Assembly: GCA_964405825.1 (NCBI GenBank)
Contig: CAYOPI010000007.1
Coordinates: 11,966 to 75,965, forward strand
Length of the DNA: 64,000 bases
Source of the DNA: JBHJGM01 sp964405825
GTDB taxonomy: Bacteria; Verrucomicrobiota; Verrucomicrobiia; Opitutales; JBHJGM01
Direction of reading: 5' to 3'
Shown: piece after piece, positions 41,177 through 49,637 of the stretch
Numbering within the stretch: position 1 is the first letter of the stretch
Layout: each line of letters opens with the position of its first letter
The notes under the pieces: model-generated
What the model saw: only the letters and a program-made list of their open reading frames with translations
Told to the model about the DNA's origin: nothing
Database searches by the model: none
Program-made: the position numbers and the translations under genes

Positions 41177-41275
41177 TTACGCCATTTTAATCGTGTGGCC
41201 GGCAATTGCCTAAAGGGCCTGCCTGGATCACGGATCGTGGCTCAGACACCCCTGCAGGGGCCTTGCGCCCTACAG

Positions 41276-41307
41276 AAAAAACGGGCCCCGGCAGTGCGGG
41301 ACCCGTT
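41276..41307 (-). terminator. Intrinsic terminator after the secretin gene
   Basis: On the minus strand AACGGGTCCCG and CGGGGCCCGTT form an 11-bp stem with one mismatch, followed by TTTT. It lies 31 bp after the secretin stop and separates the pilus-like operon from cheA. Confidence 0.85.
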
Positions 41308-41338
41308 GAAAACTGTTCGGGTGGCTGAAGAGCCGGGA

Positions 41339-44143
41339 TTACTCGGCCTCAGCCGCGCCACCGAAGTCCACGCTCCGGGTAATCGGTCCACCGGGCGAGA
41401 TAATGGTCGAGGGCTTGAAGATCTCGTTGCGCACCTCGGTCTCTTCGTTGAGCGGCGCACCCCCGGGCGAGATGAGGCGGGCCGTCACGAAGATCATGAG
41501 ATTGGTCTTCAGCGAGGATTCACCCTCGGAACGGAACATGCGGCCCAGCACGGGGATGTCGCCCAGCACGGGCACCTTGTCTTCGACCCGCGAAACTTCT
41601 TCGCGGGTGAGACCACCCATGATGACGGTGGCGCCATCGAAGACGGTGACTTCCGTGCGAATCTGGCGCACCGAGAAAATCGGCTGGAAGAAGCCCGAGG
41701 GCACGGTGACGACCGTGGGGCCGGAGATGGCCACGCTCTGACCGCCATACTCCACGAAGCCTTCGAACTCGGTCACGGTTGGCTCCAGACGAAGCGAAAT
41801 GCGGTCACCGCCTTCCACGTTGGGCTGTACTTCCATTTCCACGCCGACGCGGCGGGTGGTGAAGTCCTGCGGCGTACCCGCGGTGATCGCCACCCCGGCG
41901 CCGCTGCCGCCGATACCGTCACCTTCGGAGACCTCGGCTTCAATGTCGCCGTAGGACTCGGGGTAACGAAGCTCCTGCGCCACCACGATTTCGGCCGTCT
42001 TGCCAGAGAGCACCGTTAAGCGCGGCGCGCTCATCAGGTCAGAGCCGCTTTGCTGCTCAAGTGCATTGATCACCAGGTTCACGTTCCAGTCGTCGACGAC
42101 GCCAAAGATATTCGCGCTGCTGACCGCATCGGATGCCAGATTCAACGAACCCGGAAAGGTCGGTGCCATGTTGATGATGGGCAATGTGCCCACCGTGGGC
42201 GAAATGATGTTACCGTTCCCCAGGGTGGAGCTGGCGGTGGCGAAGGCCGAGGCCAGTCCCCGGTTGTTGATGCCGCTTTGCTGGGCCAGGGCGGAGACGG
42301 TCCCGTTGCCAGCATCGCGGTTGAGCGCATTGACATCGGCGCTGCCGAAGGTGCGGTAGACGTTGTTGGCCCCGTTGTTGATGTTCCAGTTGAAGCCAAG
42401 CTCCTGCAGGGTGCCTTCTTCGACTTCGATGAACTTTGCCTCGATCTCGACCTGCTCGATCTGGACAAACTGGCGCAGGATGTCGCGGATCTGCTCGTGC
42501 GCCTGAGCCGTGTGGGTGACGATGATCTGGGTGCCGGTGAACGCGAGTCGCGCTCCCGGAACGCCCTGAAAGTCGATGCCGGCGTTTTCGAGGAACGATC
42601 GGACCTGTTCGCCGCGGGCATCATTACCGCCCCCGCCCCCCCCGCCACCGCCGAAGGGATCGGGGGCTGGAGCTGCAAACGGGTCGAAGGCCCCGGCACC
42701 GCCACCGCCACCGCCCCCGCCCTCGTCCACGCCCATTCGAATCAGGGCTGCCGCACTGATGTCGTAGAACTCGGTGCGAAAATCGCGACCCCCGCCTCCC
42801 GTTACATCGGGCTGGACGCGGATGACGCCGTCGTCGCCGATGATGTACTGCCAGTCGACGGCGCTGCAGACCAGTTCCAGAATGACGTCGAGTGATTCCT
42901 CCTGATTCAGGGTGACGCTGACGTTGGGAACGGGTCGGCCACGAGCGAAGATAACGATGTTCAAACCGACCGGATTGCCCTGGGCATCCACGACCGGGCT
43001 GTAGCGGGTGGAGGCCTCCGCGAGGGTCTCCATGGCGCGGTCCAGGGGTACATCGGTAAAGCGAACAAAGGGGATATTGGTTGCCGAAAGCTGGTCACGA
43101 ACCCGCTGGATTTCGGTCGTAATCGGGTCGACGTCGTCGTCCTCGCCACCACGGTAGATGCCCGGCAGGGTCCAGCCGCGATTGACCGACTCGATGAGAG
43201 TCTCATGTGTAACGTAGCGGTCGTTCTCGGAGCGGCGGGCCAGGTTCTCGGCGATGCGCGCCAGGAAGGCCTTGGCCTCGACGTTGTTGGGGTCGAGTTT
43301 GCTGGCCAGATTGAAATCGGCACGGGCGCCATTGAGGTCGCCCATCAGGTAGCGGGCGCGGCCTTCGACCAGGGCCTGCTCAACACGTTCCTGGGTCGCA
43401 GCGAACTCAGGCGCCAGATCCTCAAGGCGATAGTTGAAGGGGTTGTTGCGGAAACTGCGGATCGCGCGACGTGCATCCTTCACAAAGTCGTCCGAGCCTG
43501 CGATTTCCTGGTACTGGCTGAGCACGCCGTTTGCCGTGACGATGTCGCCGTCTTCGAGCGCGATGACAATTTGGGCTTCGCTGACCTCGGCCAGGGCGTC
43601 GAGGAGGTCCTCGCGCACGTCTTCGGTGCCGGGGGTGGCCGGGATGCCGGCCAGGGCTGCTTGCAGCTGCGCGGAGGCGGCGTCGAACTGCTCGGCTTCG
43701 GCGAGTTGCTCGGCGTTGTAGAGCGCCTCGTCAGCGGCGGCTTCACTGTCGGCAACAACCTGATTCGCAGAATTGAGCAGGTCATCGATCGAGCCCGAGT
43801 CCGACGAGGCGACGGAGAGGTCACCGCCGGTGCTGCCGCTACCGACAACGACGGGGGCGGGGGCACCGCCGCGGCCTTCAAGGTCGCGCTTGTTGTTTTC
43901 GTAGAGGGTCTGGACGGCGGTGTTGCCGGGGTCCAGGCGGACCAGTTCTTCCAGCAGGCTGTCGGCTTGCTGGTAGTTCCCCTGCAGACGCGCCTCCATC
44001 GCCTGGCCCAGAAGCTCACTTCGGGCTTCGGCCGAGGTTTGGGCGGCTGCCGGCAAGGGTGCGAGGGACAATCCGCCAACCAGCCCGGCCAGGATCAATA
44101 CCAGCAAGGCTTGGAGGGCGTTACACAAGGGGAATCGTTTCAT
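41339..44143 (-). CDS. Amuc_1098-family pilus-like outer-membrane secretin
   Basis: The start is ATG 44143 (934 residues); the earlier frame to 44221 is not protein-like. After a signal peptide (LLVLILAGLVGGLSLAPLPA) come TPR-like helices (GNYQQADSLLEELVRLDPGN), then coiled-coil and N-domain material including STN-like VRFTDVPLDRAMETLAEAS. A beta-barrel secretin domain ends with VPVLGDIPVLGRMFRSEG, the classical secretin signature. Between N-domains there are two poly-Gly tracts (residues about 474-505), encoded in part by a run of eight C (42636-42643). It should form the outer-membrane pore of a type IV-like pilus. It is the last gene of an operon that matches Akkermansia Amuc_1102 to Amuc_1098 in order. 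Confidence 0.9.
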   Translation of the reverse strand: MKRFPLCNALQALLVLILAGLVGGLSLAPLPAAAQTSAEARSELLGQAMEARLQGNYQQADSLLEELVRLDPGNTAVQTLYENNKRDLEGRGGAPAPVVVGSGSTGGDLSVASSDSGSIDDLLNSANQVVADSEAAADEALYNAEQLAEAEQFDAASAQLQAALAGIPATPGTEDVREDLLDALAEVSEAQIVIALEDGDIVTANGVLSQYQEIAGSDDFVKDARRAIRSFRNNPFNYRLEDLAPEFAATQERVEQALVEGRARYLMGDLNGARADFNLASKLDPNNVEAKAFLARIAENLARRSENDRYVTHETLIESVNRGWTLPGIYRGGEDDDVDPITTEIQRVRDQLSATNIPFVRFTDVPLDRAMETLAEASTRYSPVVDAQGNPVGLNIVIFARGRPVPNVSVTLNQEESLDVILELVCSAVDWQYIIGDDGVIRVQPDVTGGGGRDFRTEFYDISAAALIRMGVDEGGGGGGGGAGAFDPFAAPAPDPFGGGGGGGGGNDARGEQVRSFLENAGIDFQGVPGARLAFTGTQIIVTHTAQAHEQIRDILRQFVQIEQVEIEAKFIEVEEGTLQELGFNWNINNGANNVYRTFGSADVNALNRDAGNGTVSALAQQSGINNRGLASAFATASSTLGNGNIISPTVGTLPIINMAPTFPGSLNLASDAVSSANIFGVVDDWNVNLVINALEQQSGSDLMSAPRLTVLSGKTAEIVVAQELRYPESYGDIEAEVSEGDGIGGSGAGVAITAGTPQDFTTRRVGVEMEVQPNVEGGDRISLRLEPTVTEFEGFVEYGGQSVAISGPTVVTVPSGFFQPIFSVRQIRTEVTVFDGATVIMGGLTREEVSRVEDKVPVLGDIPVLGRMFRSEGESSLKTNLMIFVTARLISPGGAPLNEETEVRNEIFKPSTIISPGGPITRSVDFGGAAEAE
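42636..42643. repeat. Homopolymeric C8 tract inside the secretin gene
   Basis: Eight C in a row (Gly codons on the coding strand), next to further CCG/CCC repeats encoding poly-Gly. Such tracts are prone to slippage, and a one-base change would shift the secretin frame. Confidence 0.6.
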
Positions 44144-44236
44144 TGATAACTTTCGAGTTTGGATAAGGGGCCCCAGTCGGGCTGGGGCGGATGGCGGGGT
44201 TTTGGTTTGCGAGCAATCCAAAGGGGAGGGTCAGGT

Positions 44237-45295
44237 TTAGTTGCCAAATGAGCTGGGTAGGGAGAAGCCTTCGTCCTGCGTGGCCGGAGTCGTGGTGCCG
44301 CCGCCGCCGGTGTCGGTGCCGGAAAAGGCGGGTGAAGCGGCGCTGCCGGCCCCGCCTCGCTCAGAGGCTTCGACAGTCAGCCACTGCTGGAGGGGTTCCT
44401 GGCCATCGGGCAGACGGCGTCGCCCTTCCAGGCGAGGTTCGGTCTTGAGCACCTCGGCCCGAATGCCGTCCGAGTCGAGTTGGAGCAGCTCGTAGGTGAC
44501 TTCAGCTTCGTCCCAGGTCTGGGCAGCCTGTGTGAAGCCGAAGCTCTCGCCGGGCTCCTGCAGCAGAAACTGCTCAAAGGGCCGCACGTTCTGCTCGAAG
44601 GTCAGCAGAAACTCTCCGGTGGTCTCCCGGACCGAGTCGGTGTCCAGCTCAATCTCTTCGCCCAGTTCCTCGTCGAAAATGGTCACGAAACCCACACGGC
44701 GAAACTCCATGTTGTCCGCCTCGCGGTCCATGGTTTCCCTGAGTTCCTCACGTCCGTTGATGACCCGGAAGCCATAGGGAGCGAACTTTTCAGCCTCATC
44801 CGGATAGCCCTGGATGGTGATGGGCGGCTGGCCCGGTTCGGGCACGACCTTGAAGAAGAACTGCACGTTGGGCGGCTCGTCTCCCGGACTCCGGGGGAGG
44901 CGGCCCAGGTAGCTGTCGAACTGAACGCGGTAGGGCAGCGGTTCGAAGGAGATCAGCTTTGCGCCAAAGGGAATCGGCAGGCGGAAGACCTCGGGCGTGA
45001 TCGGGATGAAGACAAAGTCTCGTTCGCGGGCGTCCCAGAAGATACGCGGCGGCGTGAACAGGTCGTAGAATTCGAGCGGGTCGTCCTCGGGCGGCGCGGG
45101 CTCCTGCCAGGCGGGTTGCCCGGCGACCACGATGTCAGCGGTCACGTCGGTGTAGTCCATCCCGGTGGGTGCGGCGGCGACTTCGGGATCCTGGGTGCGG
45201 TCGATGCTGCCCTGGCGCAGGAACATGAAGGCAAAGGCGGCGCCGAGCACCACCAGCGCGATGATGAAGAGGACTTTGTCGGAGAGTTGGCTCAT
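44237..45295 (-). CDS. Amuc_1099-family pilus-like protein
   Basis: The start is ATG 45295 (352 residues), because a transmembrane helix follows at once (SDKVLFIIALVVLGAAFAFMFLR). The frame opens at 45358 but would overlap the previous gene. It has a single inner-membrane helix and a long periplasmic beta-rich part with YDLFTPPRIFWDARERDFVF, then IPFGAKLISFEPLPYRVQF, ending in a Gly/Thr-rich tail. It resembles no enzyme. It lies between the Amuc_1100-like gene and the secretin gene, as in Akkermansia, which supports the name. The likely role is a periplasmic bridge between inner-membrane proteins and the secretin. Confidence 0.85.
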   Translation of the reverse strand: MSQLSDKVLFIIALVVLGAAFAFMFLRQGSIDRTQDPEVAAAPTGMDYTDVTADIVVAGQPAWQEPAPPEDDPLEFYDLFTPPRIFWDARERDFVFIPITPEVFRLPIPFGAKLISFEPLPYRVQFDSYLGRLPRSPGDEPPNVQFFFKVVPEPGQPPITIQGYPDEAEKFAPYGFRVINGREELRETMDREADNMEFRRVGFVTIFDEELGEEIELDTDSVRETTGEFLLTFEQNVRPFEQFLLQEPGESFGFTQAAQTWDEAEVTYELLQLDSDGIRAEVLKTEPRLEGRRRLPDGQEPLQQWLTVEASERGGAGSAASPAFSGTDTGGGGTTTPATQDEGFSLPSSFGN

Positions 45296-45320
45296 GGGTT
45301 TCGCGGGGGTTGGGCGGGCA

Positions 45321-46373
45321 TCATTGGCCGGCGGCCGCGGCTGCGGTGCCGACGCCACCGACGACCTCTTCGGCCTTCTCCTTCAAACGGATGTACTCAA
45401 GGGTTACGGTGAAGCGCGACTCGACCTGTTCGACGACCGGCTCAAGCACCTCTTCGACCGCGGGTTCGTCGCTGTCGAAAAAGTCGTCTTCAAAGTCAAC
45501 GTTGGCAGTGCGGCGCCCGGTGCGGGCGGCCTCCACCTCGACCGAGCGCACGACGATCGGAATTTCGTAGGTGCCCAGTTGGCGGAGAAATTCGCGCAGT
45601 GTCTTGGAGTAGGACTCGAACTCGACCTGAAAGGCGACCGTATCAATCAGGTCGGTTTCGGCGGAAATGGCGGGCTCGATCTCAAAGACCCCCGGGGTAT
45701 CGCGCGAGGAGCGAACCGTGGGCGGGAGGGCGTTCTCGCGATTGATGGCCGTCAGACGCAGCGGGAAAGGTTCGATATCGGCATCGGGGTCGATCATCTC
45801 TTCATCCGGCGGCCAGCTTTGGGGAACCGAATTGAACAGGGTCTGCGTCAGGTACTCGACCACCTGCTGCTGCAGGAAGAGGTCCTCGATCAGCGCCCGC
45901 TCTTGCGGGGAGCCGGCACTGACGCCGGAGGGTGGCCAGGCGCTGTCAATGTAGCGGTCGAAGCCGAATTGAAAGTCGTCGTCGATTTCGATCTCGACGT
46001 TGGCGGCGGCCGTTTCCACGGCCAGGCGACGCATCCGCGAGGGCAGCCGCGTCAGGTTGCCCACCAGGATGGCCCCGCGCAGTCCTTCGTCGGCGGTTCG
46101 GACATTTCCAGCGGAGGCCACGGCTTCAAGCAGCTCGGCCTCGCGCGACTCGAGCAGGGCGATGTTGGCCTTGGCTTTGTCGATGTTCTCGGTCGTGGGT
46201 GCAAGTTCGACCGAGCGGGCCGCGCGTGTCTGGCTGCGGGCGGAATCGAGGCGGTCGCTGGCGTCGCCGGCATCCATCCAGGCCAGAACGGCCAGAGCGA
46301 TGCCGCCGAGGAAGACCAGCGCACAGATTGCCAGGATGGCGGTGAAGATGGGATTTTCCTTGGCGAAAGGCAT
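45321..46373 (-). CDS. Amuc_1100-family pilus-like protein
   Basis: The 350-residue protein starts MPFAKENPIFTAILAICAL; its single transmembrane helix is followed by a predicted coiled coil (RLDSARSQTRAARSVELA, then NIALLESREAELLEAV). Its periplasmic domain has TVAFQVEFESYSKTLREFL, a PilO-like beta-alpha pattern. The layout matches the A. muciniphila protein Amuc_1100, known as an immune-modulating outer-membrane protein, although in this order it looks like a PilO-type alignment component. The gap to the next gene is 25 bp. Signalling to a host, as known for Amuc_1100, cannot be assumed here because the sequence identity is unknown. Confidence 0.85.
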   Translation of the reverse strand: MPFAKENPIFTAILAICALVFLGGIALAVLAWMDAGDASDRLDSARSQTRAARSVELAPTTENIDKAKANIALLESREAELLEAVASAGNVRTADEGLRGAILVGNLTRLPSRMRRLAVETAAANVEIEIDDDFQFGFDRYIDSAWPPSGVSAGSPQERALIEDLFLQQQVVEYLTQTLFNSVPQSWPPDEEMIDPDADIEPFPLRLTAINRENALPPTVRSSRDTPGVFEIEPAISAETDLIDTVAFQVEFESYSKTLREFLRQLGTYEIPIVVRSVEVEAARTGRRTANVDFEDDFFDSDEPAVEEVLEPVVEQVESRFTVTLEYIRLKEKAEEVVGGVGTAAAAAGQ

Positions 46374-46389
46374 GGGGCGGGCAGCGGGC

Positions 46390-48132
46390 TCAGAGGGGTT
46401 TTTCGGGGCTGACCTTCAGGGTGAACTCAAACTCCACAAGGCGGGGGTTTTCGTCGAAGCGGAAGTCGTCCACCGAACTGACGTAGGGCGACTCCACGAA
46501 GGAATCCAAAAGGTCCTGAATGCGCTCGGCCACGCGGTCGTTGGTCGGCAGCATGCCGTCATCGCCCTGGAAGCTGCGAATGAGGAGCTTGCCGGCCATG
46601 CTCAGCTCGATCGTCTCGGTTGGAGCGGCCGGCTGCGCGGCGAGGGGAGCGTCGGGATTGTTTCCGGGGAGGTTGACCCCGGGCGGAAGGTTGGCCGGAC
46701 GACTCCGCGCGGGTGCTTCTGCGGCAACGCGCTTGACCTCCAACCGGTCCAGCCAGACGTCGTCGGCTTCGACGAGCTTGGCCTGCAGGTCGCTGAGGAA
46801 CTCGATCCAGTTGTACTTGGTTTCGGCGAGGCCCTTGAGGTTTTCGATGCTGACGGAAAGCGCTTCGGCCTCGGTTTTCAGAGAAGCCAGTTCGTTGGTC
46901 TTGCTCTGCAATTCCGAGGTGCGCGCCTGCAGCGGGGCGATCTTTTCCTCGTAGGTGGCAGTGGCATCGCTCAGATAGAGGTAGAGCGGGATGGGGGCAA
47001 GGGCCAGCGCCGCCGCGGCCATGGCGTAAAAGGGCTTCTGCTTGCGGAAGCGGCGCTGCTGCTCGAAGACCGGCGGGAGCACATTGGCCCCGACGCCATC
47101 CTCGCCCAGCATCGGGGCGACGGCCGCGCCGACCAGTTCCGAGAGCTGGTAGATGTTCTCGTTGATTTGGTCCTCGTTGACGCCGCTGCCCATCTCCACG
47201 TTTTGCAGCGGATTGAAGTAGGCGACTTCGAGCTTCTGCTTCTCGGAGAGAAACTCCGCCAGGTTCCGCAGCAAGGAGCCGCGACCGGTCAGCAGGATGC
47301 GCTCGGGGGCCTTGGCGCCCTTGCGCCGGTAGTTCACGATACTGCGGGTGATTTCCTGGTTGAGGCGCTTGAGGAAGGTCTCGGCGTTGTTGTTGAGGAC
47401 CTGAACGGCCGAGTCGTCCTCGTTGAAGCTGGTCTCGCCGGAGAAGAAGGCCACCTTGACCTGCTCGGCCTTGACGAAGGGCGTGCCCATGTTGTCGGCC
47501 AGGTTCTGCGTCAGGGTATTGCCGCCCAGGTTGATGTTGCGCACGTGAAAGCCCTGTTCGTTGATGAACATCAGGTTGGACGAGCGCGCGCCGATGTTGA
47601 TCAGCAGGGTGTCGTCGGCTTCGCCGTTGTGGCGGAAGGCGTTGTAGTCCAGCAGCGAGGCCGCCTGGATGGACTGCGGATTGACGCCTGACTGCGCGAT
47701 GCGGTTGCAGAAATTCTCGGCCTGATCGGATTTCAGCGCGATGAGCACGACCTCTGCCTCCACGCCGTCGTCGGAAATCACCTGGTGATCCCAGACCACT
47801 TCGTTGAGCGGATAGGGGATGTTGTTCTGGGCTTCGTAGGCGATGATCTGGGCGCGCCGCGACGCCTCCACGTGCGGCACCTTGATGATCTTCGTCAGCA
47901 GCATGTAGCCCGGGGCGACGATCGTGCCGGGGCCGCGGAACTTGCCATGCGAGGTCAGGTCCGAAAGGGCCGACATGACCGCACCGAGCCATTCGGCCTC
48001 GTGCGATGCATCATAATCGAGTTCGTGGGAGGCGAAGTCTTCCAGCACCAGGCTGGCCCCACGCTGGTCGAAGACAGCGGCCGACACATGCGTCGAGCCG
48101 CAGTTGATGATCAAGGATTTCGGGGCACTCAT
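46390..48132 (-). CDS. Amuc_1101-family PilM-like protein fused to a PilN-like domain
   Basis: The 580-residue protein begins SLIINCGSTHVSAAVFDQRG, the actin-like ATPase start of PilM/FtsA. It has IGARSSNLMFINEQG and ILLTGRGSLLRNLAEFL further on (about residues 1-350). A single transmembrane helix (FYAMAAAALALAPIPLYLYL), a coiled coil (RTSELQSKTNELASLKTE) and a PilN-like C-terminus follow. PilM and PilN are separate in most type IV pilus systems, so this is a natural fusion. It organises the inner-membrane platform for the pilus-like system. The start lies 99 bp after the Amuc_1102-like stop, with a hairpin and a palindrome in the gap. Confidence 0.88.
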   Translation of the reverse strand: MSAPKSLIINCGSTHVSAAVFDQRGASLVLEDFASHELDYDASHEAEWLGAVMSALSDLTSHGKFRGPGTIVAPGYMLLTKIIKVPHVEASRRAQIIAYEAQNNIPYPLNEVVWDHQVISDDGVEAEVVLIALKSDQAENFCNRIAQSGVNPQSIQAASLLDYNAFRHNGEADDTLLINIGARSSNLMFINEQGFHVRNINLGGNTLTQNLADNMGTPFVKAEQVKVAFFSGETSFNEDDSAVQVLNNNAETFLKRLNQEITRSIVNYRRKGAKAPERILLTGRGSLLRNLAEFLSEKQKLEVAYFNPLQNVEMGSGVNEDQINENIYQLSELVGAAVAPMLGEDGVGANVLPPVFEQQRRFRKQKPFYAMAAAALALAPIPLYLYLSDATATYEEKIAPLQARTSELQSKTNELASLKTEAEALSVSIENLKGLAETKYNWIEFLSDLQAKLVEADDVWLDRLEVKRVAAEAPARSRPANLPPGVNLPGNNPDAPLAAQPAAPTETIELSMAGKLLIRSFQGDDGMLPTNDRVAERIQDLLDSFVESPYVSSVDDFRFDENPRLVEFEFTLKVSPEKPL

Positions 48133-48150
48133 CTACGGGGAAAGCGGCTT

Positions 48151-48176
48151 AAGCCTTCCTTATACTGGAAAGGCTT
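48151..48176. promoter_or_regulatory. Imperfect palindrome upstream of the PilM-like gene
   Basis: AAGCCTTCCTTATACTGGAAAGGCTT is nearly symmetric over 26 bp. It lies 19 bp before the PilM-like start. It may be an operator or an mRNA hairpin and could mark a second promoter in the operon. Confidence 0.35.
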
Positions 48177-48211
48177 GGCAAGAAAAAAAGGGATATTGCG
48201 ATAGGGGAAGC

Positions 48212-48239
48212 GGAAAACCCTGATCCCTCAATCAGGGTT
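48212..48239 (-). terminator. Hairpin after the Amuc_1102-like gene (terminator or attenuator)
   Basis: AACCCTGA (48216-48223) and TCAGGGTT (48232-48239) are perfect inverted 8-bp arms, followed on the minus strand by TTTTCC. The stem includes the Amuc_1102-like stop codon. It could partly end transcription inside the operon. Confidence 0.6.
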
Positions 48240-48888
48240 CGGCGGGGAGGAAAAACGTCGGAGCAGGGCGATGAATGCCCAGTACACGGCTTGGGTCCAG
48301 CTGTTGCTGGGTCAGCAGAAAGCCTTCGGTCTTGCGAAGCTCGGGTCCCACGCTGCTCTTGAAAGCTTCCACCGTGGTTCGATTGGAGGCATTGCGATAG
48401 GGACGGCCCTCGGGGCGCTGGATGGTTTCTCCATCCACTTCAAACTCGACCAGGTACGCAAAGGGGTCGCCGCTGATGCGGTCGCGCTGAACGATCTCGT
48501 GTGGCAGGTAGAAGTAAAGGGTTGTGTCTTCCTCGGCCTCGACGGCGACCAGGCGCGCCGTGGCCTGGTAGGCGCGGAAACTCACGCCCTCACGCTGCCT
48601 GGCTTCTTCGTCGACAACGAAGGCGATCGTCAGCGTGACCAGAACCTTGTCGACCCATCGCGGGCTGGGCGCGTCGGGTTTGGGGTTTTGACCGAACTGG
48701 AACTCGACCTCCACCTGCAGCAGGTCGTCCTCGTAAATCTGCAGGTCTTCGTACTCAAAATCGACCTGGCCAACCTCAACGGTGGGCACAGTGGCCGAGG
48801 GCTGTGCATGAAGGGCCGTGGTCAGGACGGGGGCGGCGCACAGCAAGCCGCAAAGCATCCGTCGGGCGGGGTTTGTGCCAGACACCAT
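48232..48888 (-). CDS. Amuc_1102-family pilus-like protein
   Basis: The 218-residue protein has a signal peptide (RRMLCGLLCAAPVLTTALHAQ) and a beta-sandwich body: QVDFEYEDLQIYEDDLLQVE and DKVLVTLTIAFVVDEEARQR in the first half, then TTLYFYLPHEIVQRD and AYLVEFEVDG. Its compact all-beta character and place next to the PilM-like gene match Amuc_1102, the first gene of the Akkermansia block. It is probably a periplasmic or outer-membrane pilus-complex protein; a catalytic function is not evident. It is transcribed first, and the stretch upstream (48889-49018) should hold the operon promoter, though no clear -35/-10 pair was chosen. Confidence 0.8.
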   Translation of the reverse strand: MVSGTNPARRMLCGLLCAAPVLTTALHAQPSATVPTVEVGQVDFEYEDLQIYEDDLLQVEVEFQFGQNPKPDAPSPRWVDKVLVTLTIAFVVDEEARQREGVSFRAYQATARLVAVEAEEDTTLYFYLPHEIVQRDRISGDPFAYLVEFEVDGETIQRPEGRPYRNASNRTTVEAFKSSVGPELRKTEGFLLTQQQLDPSRVLGIHRPAPTFFLPAEP

Positions 48889-49018
48889 TCATCTCGGATA
48901 GAACCCCATAGAACACGAATCAATCTTTTTTCTTCATCGGTTTGACACCTTTTCAACACAGTTTTCCAGGGCGAAAGAGGTTGCCCCGGAACGCGTTGGA
49001 GACAGGCTCCCCGGGCAG

Positions 49019-49537
49019 ATGGCAGCGAGCCCTCCACCCAACGACACGGATCTCCCGTTTCGCATCAGCACCCTTATCTTCCTGCGCAATGATTCCGGCG
49101 AGCTGCTCCTGCTGGAGCGGCACAAGGCACCCAACAAAGGTTGCTGGAGCCCGATTGGCGGGAAGCTTGAAATGGCTCGCGGTGAATCCCCCTTCGAATG
49201 CGCGGTGCGCGAGGTCGGCGAAGAGGCGGGTCTGGCAGTCAACGCGGCGGATCTGCATCTTTTCGGGATGATCTCCGAGAAGAATTACGAGGGTTCCGGG
49301 CACTGGCTGCTGTTCCTGTTTGACTGCTGCAAGCCCCTGCCTGGTTTGCCGCCGTCCTTCGACGAGGGCCACCTGGCTTTTTTCAAACGCGGGGCGATCG
49401 CCGACCTGCGTCTGCCCGAAACCGATCGCCAGCTCATCTGGCCGCTGTATGATCAACACCGCGAGGGCTTTACGGTGCTGCGGGCGGACTGTGACCCGGC
49501 CAACAATCTCAAGATTACAGTTGAAGAACGCCTCTGA
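49019..49537 (+). CDS. NUDIX hydrolase
   Basis: The 172-residue protein has the Nudix box GGKLEMARGESPFECAVREV followed by GEEAGL. The E-x7-REVGEEAGL half fits the consensus, while the first gap is two residues longer than in the strict Nudix box. The catalytic Glu pair (REVGEE) is intact. Nudix enzymes hydrolyse nucleoside diphosphates linked to other groups; LDHEY- and dATP-type substrates cannot be distinguished here. The C-terminal half (WPLYDQHREGFTVLRADCDP) may supply the substrate pocket. It is divergent from the pilus-like operon and precedes the pyruvate dehydrogenase operon by 100 bp. Confidence 0.88.
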   Translation: MAASPPPNDTDLPFRISTLIFLRNDSGELLLLERHKAPNKGCWSPIGGKLEMARGESPFECAVREVGEEAGLAVNAADLHLFGMISEKNYEGSGHWLLFLFDCCKPLPGLPPSFDEGHLAFFKRGAIADLRLPETDRQLIWPLYDQHREGFTVLRADCDPANNLKITVEERL

Positions 49538-49637
49538 GCCGCACAGCGTTCTAACCTAGCAAACTGTGTGTCGACACGCTGCCGGGCCACCCGCTCCGGC
49601 GCTTAGCCCAATCCAACATCAGCCCTCCCTTGCTATC

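Noticed and set aside
42600..42760. Tandem-repeat or CRISPR-like array in the secretin gene
   Set aside because: The repeats are Gly and Ala/Pro codons in frame; no spaced constant repeat exists, and no CRISPR array was seen anywhere in the window.
46559..47992. 477-codon minus-strand frame in a second register over the PilM-like gene
   Set aside because: Arg/Gly/Pro/Ala-rich out-of-frame reading of a well-supported gene.
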